Source of the DNA: Feifania hominis
GTDB lineage: Bacteria; Bacillota; Clostridia; Oscillospirales; Feifaniaceae
DNA: 64,000 nucleotides
Assembly: GCF_014384765.1 (NCBI RefSeq)
Contig: NZ_JACRSP010000002.1
Coordinates: forward strand, 310,001 to 374,000
Reading direction: 5' to 3'
Shown here piece after piece: positions 23,908 to 33,368 of the stretch. How positions within the stretch are numbered: the stretch's first letter is position 1; each line of letters starts with the position of its first letter. The position numbers were made by a program, and so were the translations under genes. The notes below the pieces were generated by a model that was not told the DNA's origin, did no database searches, and saw only the letters and a program-made list of their open reading frames with translations.

Positions 23908-25308
23908 TCAGAGTTTTCTCACCACAAGCGAGCCCTGCTCATCAAAGGAGAGCTCGAGGCATATCTGCGACACGCCGCCGTCCTCATAGCGGACGGATAC
24001 CGTGAGCGTGTCACAGGGCAGCGCTGCGAAGTCCACCGGTCCATCGGCGCAGAGAGTCGCCATCAGGTGGCTCGGTGTCCAGGCGGCACGCACCGTGTCT
24101 GCCCGCCCGATCACAAGGGGACCGGTCTGCACAAAGGGCGCCGCATCGTAGCGCAGGTACATCGAGACGGTCCACACACTCGGCGTCTCGTTTTCTCCGC
24201 TGTGCACAAAGCGCACCGTGTAATCCTCCCGGCTCTGGCTGCGGCCCTCAAAATGGGCCGCCTTGATGTTGGAAAAGCCGCCGCTCTCCCAGATGCGCCA
24301 GAACTCCTCCTCCATGTCGGAGGGGGCCGCCGAAAAGGTGTCGCCCGGCGCGTCAAACGTGCAGACGAGAAGCTTTCCCTCCTGCTGCATGCTCTCATAG
24401 AGCGCCTCGTCGGTCAGACGCAGCGTGCCGCGCGCGCTCTCAATGACAACCGAATCAATTCCTCTGCCCTCGAGCAGAAAGCCGTTTTCCTCGACCGCAG
24501 CGGCGTAGCCCCACCGCTGCACCCCGGCGCTGTACCACGAGATGCGTTCGCCGCGCACAAGGCGGGTCGCCGGCAGGGTGAGCGTCGTTTTCCCGTCGAG
24601 CGTGATTTCCCCCGCCACGGGCTCCCCCGCGGGCGGCTGCCCGTTTACCGCCTCGAAGACATCGGCGTAGGTCTCGCCGGGTCTGCTCGCCTTTCGATCG
24701 ATGTAAGCCGCGAGCAGCGCCTCGTCAAAGTCGGCGTTCTGCGCCGCGCGCAGCTCTGAGACGAGCTCGCTTTTCTCGTGTTCGTCATAGCGGCGCTCCA
24801 GCGTGACAATCTTCTGCTCACCGTTCCAGCCCACCTCGATGCCGGCGAGCTCCGACAGCGCCCGCAGGGGCAGATAGGTGCTGCCCTCCTCGATAAAGGA
24901 GCCGGCAGCAAGGCTCACGCGCAGACTTTTTTTATCGGCGCTGAGCACGGTGTCCTCCCCCGGTGCGCGCTCGGCAGCCTGCGCGGCGCTGAGCGTCTTG
25001 CTGTGGGTGTAGTCGGCGCTGACGCGGCTGCCGCCCGCTGTGATGCTCAACAGAATGCCGTCCGCCGTGGCGATGGTCACGCGCCCGCACGCCGCATCCC
25101 AGCCGACCACGCCGCCGAGTGACTCAAACACCCCTCGTACCGGCACGTAGCTCACGCCGTCGCGCAGCACCGGCTTCGTTGTCAGCTGGAGCTCGCTGCC
25201 GTTTGCAAAGAGCCTTATGTCCGCGTCGCTCGCGGGCGCTGCAAGCCCCGTCGCCGCTGCGACAAGCGCCAGACAGAGCACAAGTACCAGGGCCAGTAAC
25301 CGTTTCAT
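23908..25308 (-). CDS. Secreted stalk-domain (copper amine oxidase N-like) protein
   Basis: A 466-residue exported protein. A signal peptide covers about residues 1-24. The next 120 residues form a copper-amine-oxidase N-terminal-like stalk domain: VLRDGVSYVPVRGVFESLGGVVGW, repeated in part as STYLPLRALSELAGIEVGW. The rest is a beta-rich region without a motif I recognise. Such stalk domains occur on many clostridial surface proteins and do not imply copper. It lies 18 bases upstream of the yfcE gene. Confidence 0.8.
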   Translation of the reverse strand: MKRLLALVLVLCLALVAAATGLAAPASDADIRLFANGSELQLTTKPVLRDGVSYVPVRGVFESLGGVVGWDAACGRVTIATADGILLSITAGGSRVSADYTHSKTLSAAQAAERAPGEDTVLSADKKSLRVSLAAGSFIEEGSTYLPLRALSELAGIEVGWNGEQKIVTLERRYDEHEKSELVSELRAAQNADFDEALLAAYIDRKASRPGETYADVFEAVNGQPPAGEPVAGEITLDGKTTLTLPATRLVRGERISWYSAGVQRWGYAAAVEENGFLLEGRGIDSVVIESARGTLRLTDEALYESMQQEGKLLVCTFDAPGDTFSAAPSDMEEEFWRIWESGGFSNIKAAHFEGRSQSREDYTVRFVHSGENETPSVWTVSMYLRYDAAPFVQTGPLVIGRADTVRAAWTPSHLMATLCADGPVDFAALPCDTLTVSVRYEDGGVSQICLELSFDEQGSLVVRKL

Positions 25309-25366
25309 CGCTCTTCCTCCCGCGTCAAAGATTTTATCTCATTTTACACGAAATTTCGCCAAAACA

Positions 25367-25413
25367 AAAGCTCTGAAACGAAAAGGATTGAATCCTCCCG
25401 TTTCAGAGCTTTT
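25367..25413 (-). terminator. Terminator of the SASP gene
   Basis: A 14-bp stem (AAAGCTCTGAAACG at 25367-25380 with its complement at 25399-25412) and an inner AGGAT/ATCCT pair; a T-rich stretch follows leftward. Confidence 0.85.
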
Positions 25414-25474
25414 TCGGCCACCGGCCAAATATTCTTTCACCTGCCGGAGAACCCGGCGCGGCGAGTATCATCTC

Positions 25475-25651
25475 TTAACCCTGGTTGAGCGCTTTCTCGA
25501 TGAGCTTCTTGGTGATGTTGCCACCGATGGTGCCGGCCTGCTTCGAGGTCAGATCGCCGTTGTAGCCCTCTTTGAGCGTGACGCCAACTTCGCTGGCCAC
25601 CTCATACTTCATCTTGTTGAGGGTATCTTTCATCTTGCTGTTGTACTGCAT
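25475..25651 (-). CDS. Small acid-soluble spore protein, alpha/beta type
   Basis: A 58-residue SASP that coats and protects spore DNA. It contains the germination-protease region (KMKYEVASEVGV) and the DNA-binding block GYNGDLTSKQAGTIGG. The ATG at 25651 is preceded by AAGGAGGTG. It is direct evidence that the organism makes endospores. A sigma-G-like promoter lies 30 to 60 bases upstream. Confidence 0.95.
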   Translation of the reverse strand: MQYNSKMKDTLNKMKYEVASEVGVTLKEGYNGDLTSKQAGTIGGNITKKLIEKALNQG

Positions 25652-25681
25652 TCCTTTCACCTCCTTTGCTGGAACTGTTGT

Positions 25682-25710
25682 TAGTATCAGCTGGTAAAGA
25701 GGCAAAATGC
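25682..25710 (-). promoter_or_regulatory. Putative sigma-G promoter of the SASP gene
   Basis: On the minus strand GCATT (25706-25710), 17 bases, then GATACTA (25682-25688), close to the forespore sigma-G pattern (GnATR, then CATnnTA). Confidence 0.5.
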
Positions 25711-25750
25711 AAAGGAATTTTTGTCAGGTCCGGCGATTTTTCACATCGGT

Positions 25751-26977
25751 TCAAACGACCTGAAAAATGTAAAATTTCAGATAGTCGGTCTCGGGCACAT
25801 TCCACAGGATGGGGTGATCCGGCCCCTGTTGGCGCGCCTCGACCTGCCTGAGCTGTACGCCCGCGTCGGCCGCCGCCTCCCGGAGCATCCTGCGAAACAG
25901 CCCGTCCTCCATGAAGTGCGAACAGGAGCAGGTCGCAAGGTATCCCCCGCGCGGCAGCAGCTTCATTGCGCGCAGATTGATCTCCCGGTAGCCGCGAAGC
26001 GCCGCGTCAACCGTGCGGCGGCTCTTTGTAAAGGCGGGTGGGTCGAGAATCACAAAGTCGTACTTTGCGTGCTCCTGCGCGAGCTTCGGCAGAAGCTCGA
26101 AGACGTCGGCCGCAACGAAATCCATTTTTTCGTCGAGGCCGTTTCGGCGCGCATTCTCCCGCGCCATCGCAATGGCGCTCTCGGATACGTCCACCGCTGT
26201 GACATGCTGCGCGCCGCCGAGCGCCGCGTTGAGCCCAAAGGAGCCCGTGTGGGTGAAGCAGTCGAGCACCCGCCGCCCGCGGGCGAGCTGCTTGACGGCG
26301 AGGCGGTTGTACTTCTGATCGAGAAAAAAGCCGGTCTTCTGACCGTTCTCCACGTCGACCAGATACCGCACGCCGTTTTCCTCTATTTCGGTGACGGCGC
26401 TCGCCGGCGGTTCACGTCCCGGCAGAAGGTGCCAGCCCTTCTCCTGCGGGAGACCCTCAAGCTCGCGAATGGCGACGTCGTTTCGCTCAAAGATTCCGTC
26501 GATCCGCTCGCCGCTCTGCTCGAGCTGCGCCATGAGCTCTTCAAAAATCATGCCCTTAATGCGCTCCATTCCCACCGAGAGGACCTGCGCCGACAGCAGC
26601 GGCCCAAAGCGGTCCACCGTGAGCCCCGGCAAAAAGTCGGCCTCGCCGAAGACGAGCCGGCAGCAGCGAAAATCCTCCCCCATGACGGCGCGCCGGTAGT
26701 CGAGCGCATAGCGCAGCCGCCGCGACCAAAACGTCCGGTCAAAGCGGTCGTTTGCGTTTCGCGAGACCAGCCGGATGCGAATCTTGCTGTGGGGGCTGTA
26801 AAATCCGGTGCCGAGATAGGCGCCTTTCGGCCCGATCACGTCGACTAGGCCGCCGGGCTCGCGCGAACCCGAAAGCGACGTGATCTCCGTGTCGTAGATC
26901 CAGGGGTGTCCCCCCGTGACGGAGCGCTCTGCCTTTGGGGTAACGGCGGCCGTCATTTCAAAGCGTGCGGTTTTCAT
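25751..26977 (-). CDS. Class I SAM-dependent rRNA methyltransferase, RlmI-like
   Basis: A 408-residue protein with an N-terminal PUA domain (about 1-80, GHPWIYDTEI), an EEHUD-like middle part and a C-terminal Rossmann methyltransferase: VLDCFTHTGSFGL is the SAM motif I, DPPAFTKS is the catalytic motif IV, and CSCSHFM follows. RlmI methylates a 23S rRNA cytosine at C5. The ATG at 26977 is used; the frame is open further upstream but that region lies inside recG. It follows recG by 17 bases. The last codons hold a 15-base match to the liv/gnd operator. Confidence 0.88.
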   Translation of the reverse strand: MKTARFEMTAAVTPKAERSVTGGHPWIYDTEITSLSGSREPGGLVDVIGPKGAYLGTGFYSPHSKIRIRLVSRNANDRFDRTFWSRRLRYALDYRRAVMGEDFRCCRLVFGEADFLPGLTVDRFGPLLSAQVLSVGMERIKGMIFEELMAQLEQSGERIDGIFERNDVAIRELEGLPQEKGWHLLPGREPPASAVTEIEENGVRYLVDVENGQKTGFFLDQKYNRLAVKQLARGRRVLDCFTHTGSFGLNAALGGAQHVTAVDVSESAIAMARENARRNGLDEKMDFVAADVFELLPKLAQEHAKYDFVILDPPAFTKSRRTVDAALRGYREINLRAMKLLPRGGYLATCSCSHFMEDGLFRRMLREAAADAGVQLRQVEARQQGPDHPILWNVPETDYLKFYIFQVV

Positions 26978-26994
26978 GTTGCACCTCTCGTTCG

Positions 26995-29055
26995 TCAGTT
27001 GAGAAAATTGCCCTCCTCGAGGGCGAACAGCTCCTCGAGCTTTTCGCGCAGCGGCAAAAGCTCCGGCGCCTCGAGCGCAGGGTCGCGCCGCAGCAGATCG
27101 GCCGCAGCCTCCTGCGCCTCTTTCAAAATGCGCATATCTCCCGCCATGTCGGCAATGCGAAGAGCGGGCAGACCGTGCTGGCGCACGCCGAAGAAATCGC
27201 CCGGCCCGCGCAGCTTCAAATCCGCCTCGGCAATCTGAAAGCCGTCGTTTGTGCGGCAGAGAGTGCGCAGCCGCTCGACCGTCTTCTCGTTTCGGCTGTC
27301 CGACACGAGAACACACAGCGACTTGTGCTCGCCTCTGCCCACACGCCCGCGCAGCTGGTGAAGCGCCGAGAGGCCAAAGCGCTCGGCGTTTTCAATCATC
27401 ATGACCGTCGCATTTTTCACATCCACGCCGACCTCGATGACGGTGGTCGACACCAGCACCTGAATGCGGTTTGACACAAAGTCCGCCATGATGGCGTCCT
27501 TGTCGGCCTGCTTCATGCGCCCGTGCAGAAACCCGACGCGGAAGTCGGGAAAGACCTCGCGCTGCAGCGTCTGGCTGTACTGCATCACATCGTGCAGGTC
27601 GCTGTCGCCGGTCTCACTCTCCTCAACGAGCGGGCAGACGATGTAGGCCTGCCGCCCCGCCGCGAGCTCGCGGCGGATGTAGCCGTAGGCCCGCGTCCGC
27701 TTTGAGCTGTCGATGCCGACGGTCTGAATCTCCTGCCGTCCGGGGGGCAGCTCGTCGATGACAGACACGTCGAGATCCCCGTAGATGATCAGCGCGAGCG
27801 TTCGCGGAATGGGAGTCGCCGACATGACAAGCACATGGGGGTTCTCCCCCTTTGCCGCGAGCTGGGCGCGCTGCGCCACACCAAAGCGGTGCTGCTCATC
27901 GGTCACGATCAGCCCGAGCCGTGAAAAGTGCACCTGCTCGCCGAGCAGCGCATGGGTGCCGATGACAAAGTCGATCTCCCCCGACGCGAGCTGCTCGAGG
28001 ATGCTGCGCCTTGTTGCCGCCGGCTGACTGCCGGTGAGCACCGCTGTGCGGATGCCGCACCGGTCGAGCAGCGGCGCCAGATTGAGGAAGTGCTGGGTGG
28101 CGAGAATCTCCGTCGGCACCATCATCGCGGCCTGGTAACCGTTTTTGACCACGTAGTATGCAACGCCCGCGGCCACGACAGTCTTGCCGCTGCCGACGTC
28201 GCCCTGCACGAGTCGGTTCATCGGCTCGTCCCCCGCGAGATCGTCAACGCACTCGGTGAGCGTGCGCCGCTGCGCGCCGGTCAGGGAGAACGGCAGCCGT
28301 GAGAGAAAGCCGTCGAGCGTCACATTGCGGCTCATACGAACCGGCGTCTGGCCCCGGCGGCGGTTTTTCAGAGTGAACATGCCGAGCTGAAGCAGAAAAA
28401 ACTCCTCGAATACCATACGCCGCCGCGCAGGCGTCAGACTCTTCTCATCGGTCGGAAAGTGGATGTTTTCGAGCGCGAAGACACTGCCGCACAAGTCGTA
28501 GTCCCGGCGCAGATCCTCCGGCAGCGGGTCGTGAAACTCGCTCTCTGCGACCTTGAGCGCCTCGCGCAGCGACTTTCGCATAACCGTCTGGCTCAGCCCC
28601 GCCGTCAGCCGGTAGATGGGTACAATGCTGCCCCCAGCATCGCCCTCAGCCGCCGGCTCGAAAGCCGGGTTTGCCATGGAGCGGGTGATGAAATTGCCCT
28701 CGATCTTGCCATAGAAGAGATACTCCTGCCCCGGGACAAATTTGTCCTTTAAAAACTTCTGGTTGAAGTAGGTGATCTCACAGTTCATCGCCCCGTCCGC
28801 CGCGCGGAATTTCAGAAGCTCCATGCCCTTTCTCACGCGGTAGGCGCGCGGCTCGCTGACCACGGTGAGCCTCACCGAGCAGGTGTCGCCGAGCACCGTC
28901 TCGCCGAGCGGCACCACCCGCGTGCGATCCTCATAGTCCCGCGGGAACGTGTACAGAAGCTGCGAGACGCTCTGGATGCCGAGGCGCGCAAAAGCACGGG
29001 CCCTCTCAGGTCCGATTCCCTTGAGATATTGAATGTCCGAGTGGAGCCTGTCCAC
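26995..29055 (-). CDS. recG: ATP-dependent DNA helicase RecG
   Basis: A 686-residue branch-migration helicase that rescues stalled forks and processes Holliday junctions. An N-terminal wedge/OB region (about 1-230) is followed by superfamily 2 motifs: GDVGSGKT (Walker A), DEQHRFG (Walker B/DExH), SATPIPRT and the C-terminal HQLRGRVGRG. The start is a GTG with GGGAGG upstream. It lies downstream of fakA behind a terminator-like hairpin, an order also found in Bacillus around yloV-recG. Confidence 0.96.
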   Translation of the reverse strand: MDRLHSDIQYLKGIGPERARAFARLGIQSVSQLLYTFPRDYEDRTRVVPLGETVLGDTCSVRLTVVSEPRAYRVRKGMELLKFRAADGAMNCEITYFNQKFLKDKFVPGQEYLFYGKIEGNFITRSMANPAFEPAAEGDAGGSIVPIYRLTAGLSQTVMRKSLREALKVAESEFHDPLPEDLRRDYDLCGSVFALENIHFPTDEKSLTPARRRMVFEEFFLLQLGMFTLKNRRRGQTPVRMSRNVTLDGFLSRLPFSLTGAQRRTLTECVDDLAGDEPMNRLVQGDVGSGKTVVAAGVAYYVVKNGYQAAMMVPTEILATQHFLNLAPLLDRCGIRTAVLTGSQPAATRRSILEQLASGEIDFVIGTHALLGEQVHFSRLGLIVTDEQHRFGVAQRAQLAAKGENPHVLVMSATPIPRTLALIIYGDLDVSVIDELPPGRQEIQTVGIDSSKRTRAYGYIRRELAAGRQAYIVCPLVEESETGDSDLHDVMQYSQTLQREVFPDFRVGFLHGRMKQADKDAIMADFVSNRIQVLVSTTVIEVGVDVKNATVMMIENAERFGLSALHQLRGRVGRGEHKSLCVLVSDSRNEKTVERLRTLCRTNDGFQIAEADLKLRGPGDFFGVRQHGLPALRIADMAGDMRILKEAQEAAADLLRRDPALEAPELLPLREKLEELFALEEGNFLN

Positions 29056-29076
29056 GCGACGCGCCTCCCGATAAAA

Positions 29077-29100
29077 AAGCGGCGGCCAGCGCCGCCGCTT
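29077..29100 (-). terminator. Terminator between fakA and recG
   Basis: A perfect 10-bp GC-rich stem (AAGCGGCGGC with GCCGCCGCTT) around CAGC, followed leftward by six T. The same arms recur at 48904-48927. Confidence 0.85.
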
Positions 29101-29103
29101 CGT

Positions 29104-30744
29104 TTATTCCACAGATATGATGTAGTAGTAGACCGGCTGGCCGCCCGGAACCAATGTAACCTCGAGCCGGTCGCCGCAGCGCTTGGTCAAAAGCTCATGC
29201 AGCCGTTCGGCATCCTCCGCCTTGACGTCGGCGCCGTAGAAAATGGTCATAAACGAGGCCGACTCATCGACCATCTGCTTGACAAGCTCAAGCGCGGTCT
29301 TCTCAATGGATTTCGTCACGGCGCCAATGTGCCCGCCGTGCAGGCCGATGATCTCACCCTGCTTGATTTTTTTGCCGTCGGTGACCGAGTCGCGCACCGC
29401 ATAGGTGACAAGGCCGGTTTTGACGCCCTTGATCGCCTCGCGCATGTTCTGCTCGTTCTCTTCCACCGACAGGGACTCGTCAAACGCGAGCATGGCCGAA
29501 ATGCCCTCAGGCATGGTCTTGGTCGGCAGAACGACGATGCGCTTGTCCTTTTCAATCTTCTGTGCCATCTCGGCGGCCATGATGATATTCTTGTTGTTGG
29601 GCAGCACAAACACACACTCGGCCGGAGTCTTATCGACCGCCTTGAGAATGTCCTCCGTCGAGGGGTTCATGGTCTGGCCGCCGAAGACGACCTCATCGAC
29701 CATCAAATCGCGCAAGACGCTCGTGATGCCCTCGCCCGCCGACACTGCGACAAAGCCGATCGGCTTCTCGGGGGCGGCGACGACGCGCTCGTCGCTTTGC
29801 ATCTCGCTGGCCTTTTCGGCGAGCTGCTCGATCATGTTCTCGATTTTCATGTTGGTCAGATAGCCGTATTTGAGAGCCTCCTGCAGCATGCGCCCGGGCT
29901 TGTTCGAGTGGACATGCACCTTGATGATGTCGTCATCCTCGGCAAAGACCACGCTGTCGCCGTTGCTCTCGAGGAACTGGCGCAGCGCCTCGGGGTTTCT
30001 CACCTTGTTCGAGTGCTCCTTGTGGATGATGAACTCTGTGCAGTAGGCAAAGCGGATGTCGGCACTGTCAAACGAGGCGAAATTCGCCTTTTGGGCGTTC
30101 TCCTGCGGGGCCTTTGCCTTGATGATAACGCCGTCGCGCAGCACCGAGAGCATACCCTCGTAGATGTAGATCAGTCCCCGGCCGCCCGAGTCCACAACGC
30201 CCGCCTGCTTTAGGACCGGCAGCATCTCGGGTGTCTCGGCGAGCACTTCCTTTGCGACCTCCACAAGCCGCTCAAAGACCTTGAGCGGGTCATTGTCCTG
30301 CGCCGCGACCTCCTGCGCCTTTTCGGCGGATACACGCGCAACCGTCAGGATGGTGCCCTCTGTGGGCTTCATGACGGCCTTGTAGGCCGCCGCCACACCG
30401 TGGCCGAGCGCCTCGGCGAGTGTCACGCCGTCGATCTCCTCACAGTCGGCCAGGCCCTTGGCAAACCCGCGAAACAGCAGCGACAAAATGACGCCGGAGT
30501 TTCCGCGCGCGCCCTTGAGCGTCGCCGAGGCTGTGATCTTCGCGACCTCGCCCGCATTTTTGTCTGCCACGCGCTGCAGCTCGGCTCCGGCCGACGACAT
30601 GGTCAGCGACATGTTGGTTCCGGTATCCCCGTCGGGAACCGGAAAGACGTTGAGCTCGTTGACCGGCTCCTTGTACTGCTCGATGTTGTTGGCCCCCGAG
30701 ATCACCATATCCCGGAGCATATTGCCGGTAATGTTCTTACTCAA
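29104..30744 (-). CDS. fakA: Fatty acid kinase FakA / YloV (DAK2-domain protein)
   Basis: A 546-residue protein. The N-terminal DAK2 kinase domain shows NVFPVPDGDTGTNMSLT (Asp metal ligands) and KGARGNSGVILS; the middle and C-terminal YloV domains bind the FakB partner. It phosphorylates fatty acids carried by FakB, feeding PlsX/PlsY phospholipid synthesis. No fakB (DegV-like) gene is in the window. It lies 35 bases after the Asp23 gene. Confidence 0.93.
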   Translation of the reverse strand: MSKNITGNMLRDMVISGANNIEQYKEPVNELNVFPVPDGDTGTNMSLTMSSAGAELQRVADKNAGEVAKITASATLKGARGNSGVILSLLFRGFAKGLADCEEIDGVTLAEALGHGVAAAYKAVMKPTEGTILTVARVSAEKAQEVAAQDNDPLKVFERLVEVAKEVLAETPEMLPVLKQAGVVDSGGRGLIYIYEGMLSVLRDGVIIKAKAPQENAQKANFASFDSADIRFAYCTEFIIHKEHSNKVRNPEALRQFLESNGDSVVFAEDDDIIKVHVHSNKPGRMLQEALKYGYLTNMKIENMIEQLAEKASEMQSDERVVAAPEKPIGFVAVSAGEGITSVLRDLMVDEVVFGGQTMNPSTEDILKAVDKTPAECVFVLPNNKNIIMAAEMAQKIEKDKRIVVLPTKTMPEGISAMLAFDESLSVEENEQNMREAIKGVKTGLVTYAVRDSVTDGKKIKQGEIIGLHGGHIGAVTKSIEKTALELVKQMVDESASFMTIFYGADVKAEDAERLHELLTKRCGDRLEVTLVPGGQPVYYYIISVE

Positions 30745-30779
30745 ATTCAGTTACCCCCGATACATCAGACTCGGATGTC

Positions 30780-31130
30780 TCAGACATCCATTCTGTCGAC
30801 ATAAATTGTAATTTCGCCCACCTCGAAGCCGGTCATTTCCTCCACCTGGTATTTGACCTTTTCGATGATGCTGTCGCACAGCGCCTGAAGCGGAGTGCCG
30901 TAGGTTACAACAATGTGCAGTTCGATGTTCAGCTTATCGTCCGTCGCGCCCACTTTGACGCCCTTGTCGTAGCCGTCTTTTTTCAGCAGCGCGACAATGC
31001 CGTCAGCCGTGCTCTTGTGTGCCATCCCCGCGACGCCGAAGCACTCGTTTGCCGCGTGGCCTACAATATTGGCAAGCACCTCGTTTGAGATCAGAATCTC
31101 GCCGTTGTTGTTTTCCATTTTAATCATCAT
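30780..31130 (-). CDS. Asp23/Gls24-family protein (YloU-like)
   Basis: A 116-residue Asp23-family protein. It carries ISNEVLANIVGHAANECFGVAGM near the start and a C-terminal VYGTPLQAL-type segment followed by TIYVDRMDV. Family members are linked to envelope homeostasis and commonly precede fakA (yloU-yloV). GGAGGTG lies just before two adjacent ATGs (31130 and 31127); either may be used. Confidence 0.93.
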   Translation of the reverse strand: MMIKMENNNGEILISNEVLANIVGHAANECFGVAGMAHKSTADGIVALLKKDGYDKGVKVGATDDKLNIELHIVVTYGTPLQALCDSIIEKVKYQVEEMTGFEVGEITIYVDRMDV

Positions 31131-31223
31131 TACACCTCCAGTTTTGGGATGTCGTCATATTTATCATATTATGGCCAAGGTAGTTTTTTACCAAAAGGCA
31201 CATATATTTTATACCATTTTGAC

Positions 31224-33368
31224 CTAAATCACAACTTTTTTCTCATTTGCACTCTGGGCGAGCAGATGAGCGCCGCCGCCGAGCAGCCTGCGCTCGCGCG
31301 TCTGGCAGCTCAGCAGCAGAATCTGCGTGTCCTGTGACAGAGAGCGCAGAAGCTCCATGCACTGCCCAAGCCGCGCGTCGTCGAGATTGGAAAATGCGTC
31401 GTCAAAGACCATCGGCGGACGCTCGCCCTGATAGATCAGCCGGCTCACCGCCAGGCGAAAGGCGAGATAGGCAGCATCGCGCGTCCCGCGGCTGAAATAA
31501 CCCAGCTCGTGTACGGCGCTGCCCGTGTCCACGCGAATGCGGCACTCGTGGTCGATGAGAAGCCGCTCATAACGGCCCTGCAGCATCTGAGAAAACAGCC
31601 GGCCCGCCTCGGCGTTCACCTGGGGGGTAAAGTTGTTTCGCAGCTGCGCAAACGCCTCGTCGAGCGCCTGCGACGCGAGCTCGAGCGCACGGTAGGTGTC
31701 CTGCTGGCGGCGCTTTTTCTGTGAGAGAGCCGCGATGCGCTCCTCGCAGTCCGCCGGCAGCTCTCCCTTTTCGAGAAACGCCTCGACGCGGGCGCGGAGC
31801 TCGCCGCGCTCTCTCGTCAGACTCAGCTGCTCCGCGCGCAGGCTGCGCTCCCGGCCGCTGTCCGGCTCAGGCGCCGCCGGCAGCTCCACGCTCTGCTGCG
31901 CAAGGCGCAAAAGCTCCTCGGGCGGCTCGTCGCCGCAGAGAGCTCTGAGGTTATTCTCAAGCAGCGCCGCGCGCTCCCGGGCGGCCGCGCTGTCCGCGAG
32001 CGACTGCCTCGCCTGCAAAATGGCGGCGCGAAGCTGCGCCTCATTCTCCGCCGGCAGGCCGCACTGCTGCGCGGTGTGCGCCGCCTGTGCAAGGGCGTCG
32101 CGAAGCGCCTGCGCGGCGGCGGAAGCCTCCCTCTCACAGTCTTTGAGCCGCGCGGCAGCCTCTTCAAGCTCCCACTGCGCACGCGCCGCTGTCTCCTCGG
32201 AGCCATCGGGTTCGGCGGGCTTTCGAAGCACCGTAAAAAACAGCGTTCCAAAGACGGCGAGCACGCCCGCCGCCACCCAGAGAAGCGGGGAGAGGACAAT
32301 GGCAGCGGCCGCCGCGCCGAGCGCAGTCAGCCAGAGAATCACGGCCGGCGCTGCGGTTCCCCGCTTTGCCGGCTGCGGCGCCGGAGTCTGCCGGGCCCGC
32401 TCCTCGGCCTGCTCGTATCGGGTCTCTGCGGCAGCCTGCTCCCGCTCGGCGAGATCCCGTCGCGCCGCGAGCTGCGTGAGCTCCTCGAGCTCGAGTGCGA
32501 GCCGGTCGAGTTCCTCACCGGTCACAGCAGGCTTACGCTCCGCCCTCTCCCGCTCGATACGCAGCTGCCTGTCGAGCTCAGCCGCCCGGCGCGCGCGCGC
32601 GACACGCTCGCGCAGCCCGGCCTGCCCACGCTCCCGCTCGAGTGTCGCGAGTTCCTCGCCCACGGCCGCGAGACGCCGCTCCACCTCGCGCAGACGGCGC
32701 GATTCGCTGCGGTGCTGTTCAAAGGCCGCCTGTGCGCGTTCGAGCGCCAGGCGCTGCTGTATCATCTCGTTTTCTACAGCCACAATGCTTCCCCCGCGGC
32801 CGGTCGGGGTCATCAGCCCGCTTTTGAGCTTTGCAAGTTTCTCAGCCGTCTCCCCGTAGGAGGTGGTCTCGTCGCCGGTGGTCACAAGGTTGCGAATGCG
32901 GGTCTCCAGCTCCCCGTGGGCCGTGACCTCAACGCCTGACTGGCGCACAAAGACCGTACGCTCGAAAGTGCCCTCATCCACACCGAAGAGCCACACACCC
33001 GGCTGGGCGAGATCCTGTACCTCCCGCACGGGCTCGCCGGTGAGCGCGTCCATGACGGCCACCCGATCTCGGCGGTCGCCCGCCGTGCGGTCGATGCGGT
33101 AGAGCCGTCCGCCGCTCTCAAGCGTCAGCGAGCCCTCAATGCGCTCGCCGCTCCAGGGCTGGTAGCGCTCGCGATCCGATTCCAGAGGGTCCTCATCGCG
33201 GCGGCGGGTCCGCTTTGGAAAGCCGTAGAACATGAATTTCAAAAACGCCGCGACAGTGCTCTTGCCCCACTCGTTGCCGCAGCAGAGCAGATTGATTCCC
33301 GGCTCGGGGCGCAGAGTGAAGTCGTGCAGCCCGCCGAAGTGGCCGATGTGAATCTCAGTCAATCTCAT
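31224..33368 (-). CDS. SMC-like AAA ATPase, YhaN family
   Basis: A 714-residue RecN/SbcC-like ATPase. The Walker A variant GNEWGKST is near residue 33; long Glu/Arg/Ala coiled coils run from about 195 to 570, interrupted near 345-385 by two hydrophobic segments (VILWLTALGAAAAAIVL and a following one) that may anchor it in the membrane; the ABC signature FSRGTRDAAYLAFRLA and Walker B MVFDDAFSNLDD close the head. It overlaps the nuclease gene by 14 bases. Such pairs act in DNA end processing (SbcCD analogy); the membrane insertion suggests a role at the envelope (inference). Confidence 0.88.
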   Translation of the reverse strand: MRLTEIHIGHFGGLHDFTLRPEPGINLLCCGNEWGKSTVAAFLKFMFYGFPKRTRRRDEDPLESDRERYQPWSGERIEGSLTLESGGRLYRIDRTAGDRRDRVAVMDALTGEPVREVQDLAQPGVWLFGVDEGTFERTVFVRQSGVEVTAHGELETRIRNLVTTGDETTSYGETAEKLAKLKSGLMTPTGRGGSIVAVENEMIQQRLALERAQAAFEQHRSESRRLREVERRLAAVGEELATLERERGQAGLRERVARARRAAELDRQLRIERERAERKPAVTGEELDRLALELEELTQLAARRDLAEREQAAAETRYEQAEERARQTPAPQPAKRGTAAPAVILWLTALGAAAAAIVLSPLLWVAAGVLAVFGTLFFTVLRKPAEPDGSEETAARAQWELEEAAARLKDCEREASAAAQALRDALAQAAHTAQQCGLPAENEAQLRAAILQARQSLADSAAARERAALLENNLRALCGDEPPEELLRLAQQSVELPAAPEPDSGRERSLRAEQLSLTRERGELRARVEAFLEKGELPADCEERIAALSQKKRRQQDTYRALELASQALDEAFAQLRNNFTPQVNAEAGRLFSQMLQGRYERLLIDHECRIRVDTGSAVHELGYFSRGTRDAAYLAFRLAVSRLIYQGERPPMVFDDAFSNLDDARLGQCMELLRSLSQDTQILLLSCQTRERRLLGGGAHLLAQSANEKKVVI

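Noticed and set aside
26978..27316. N-terminal extension of the RlmI-like protein
   Set aside because: The extra 113 residues are Arg/Ala-rich, lie inside recG and are preceded by no ribosome binding site. The PUA domain begins right after ATG 26977.
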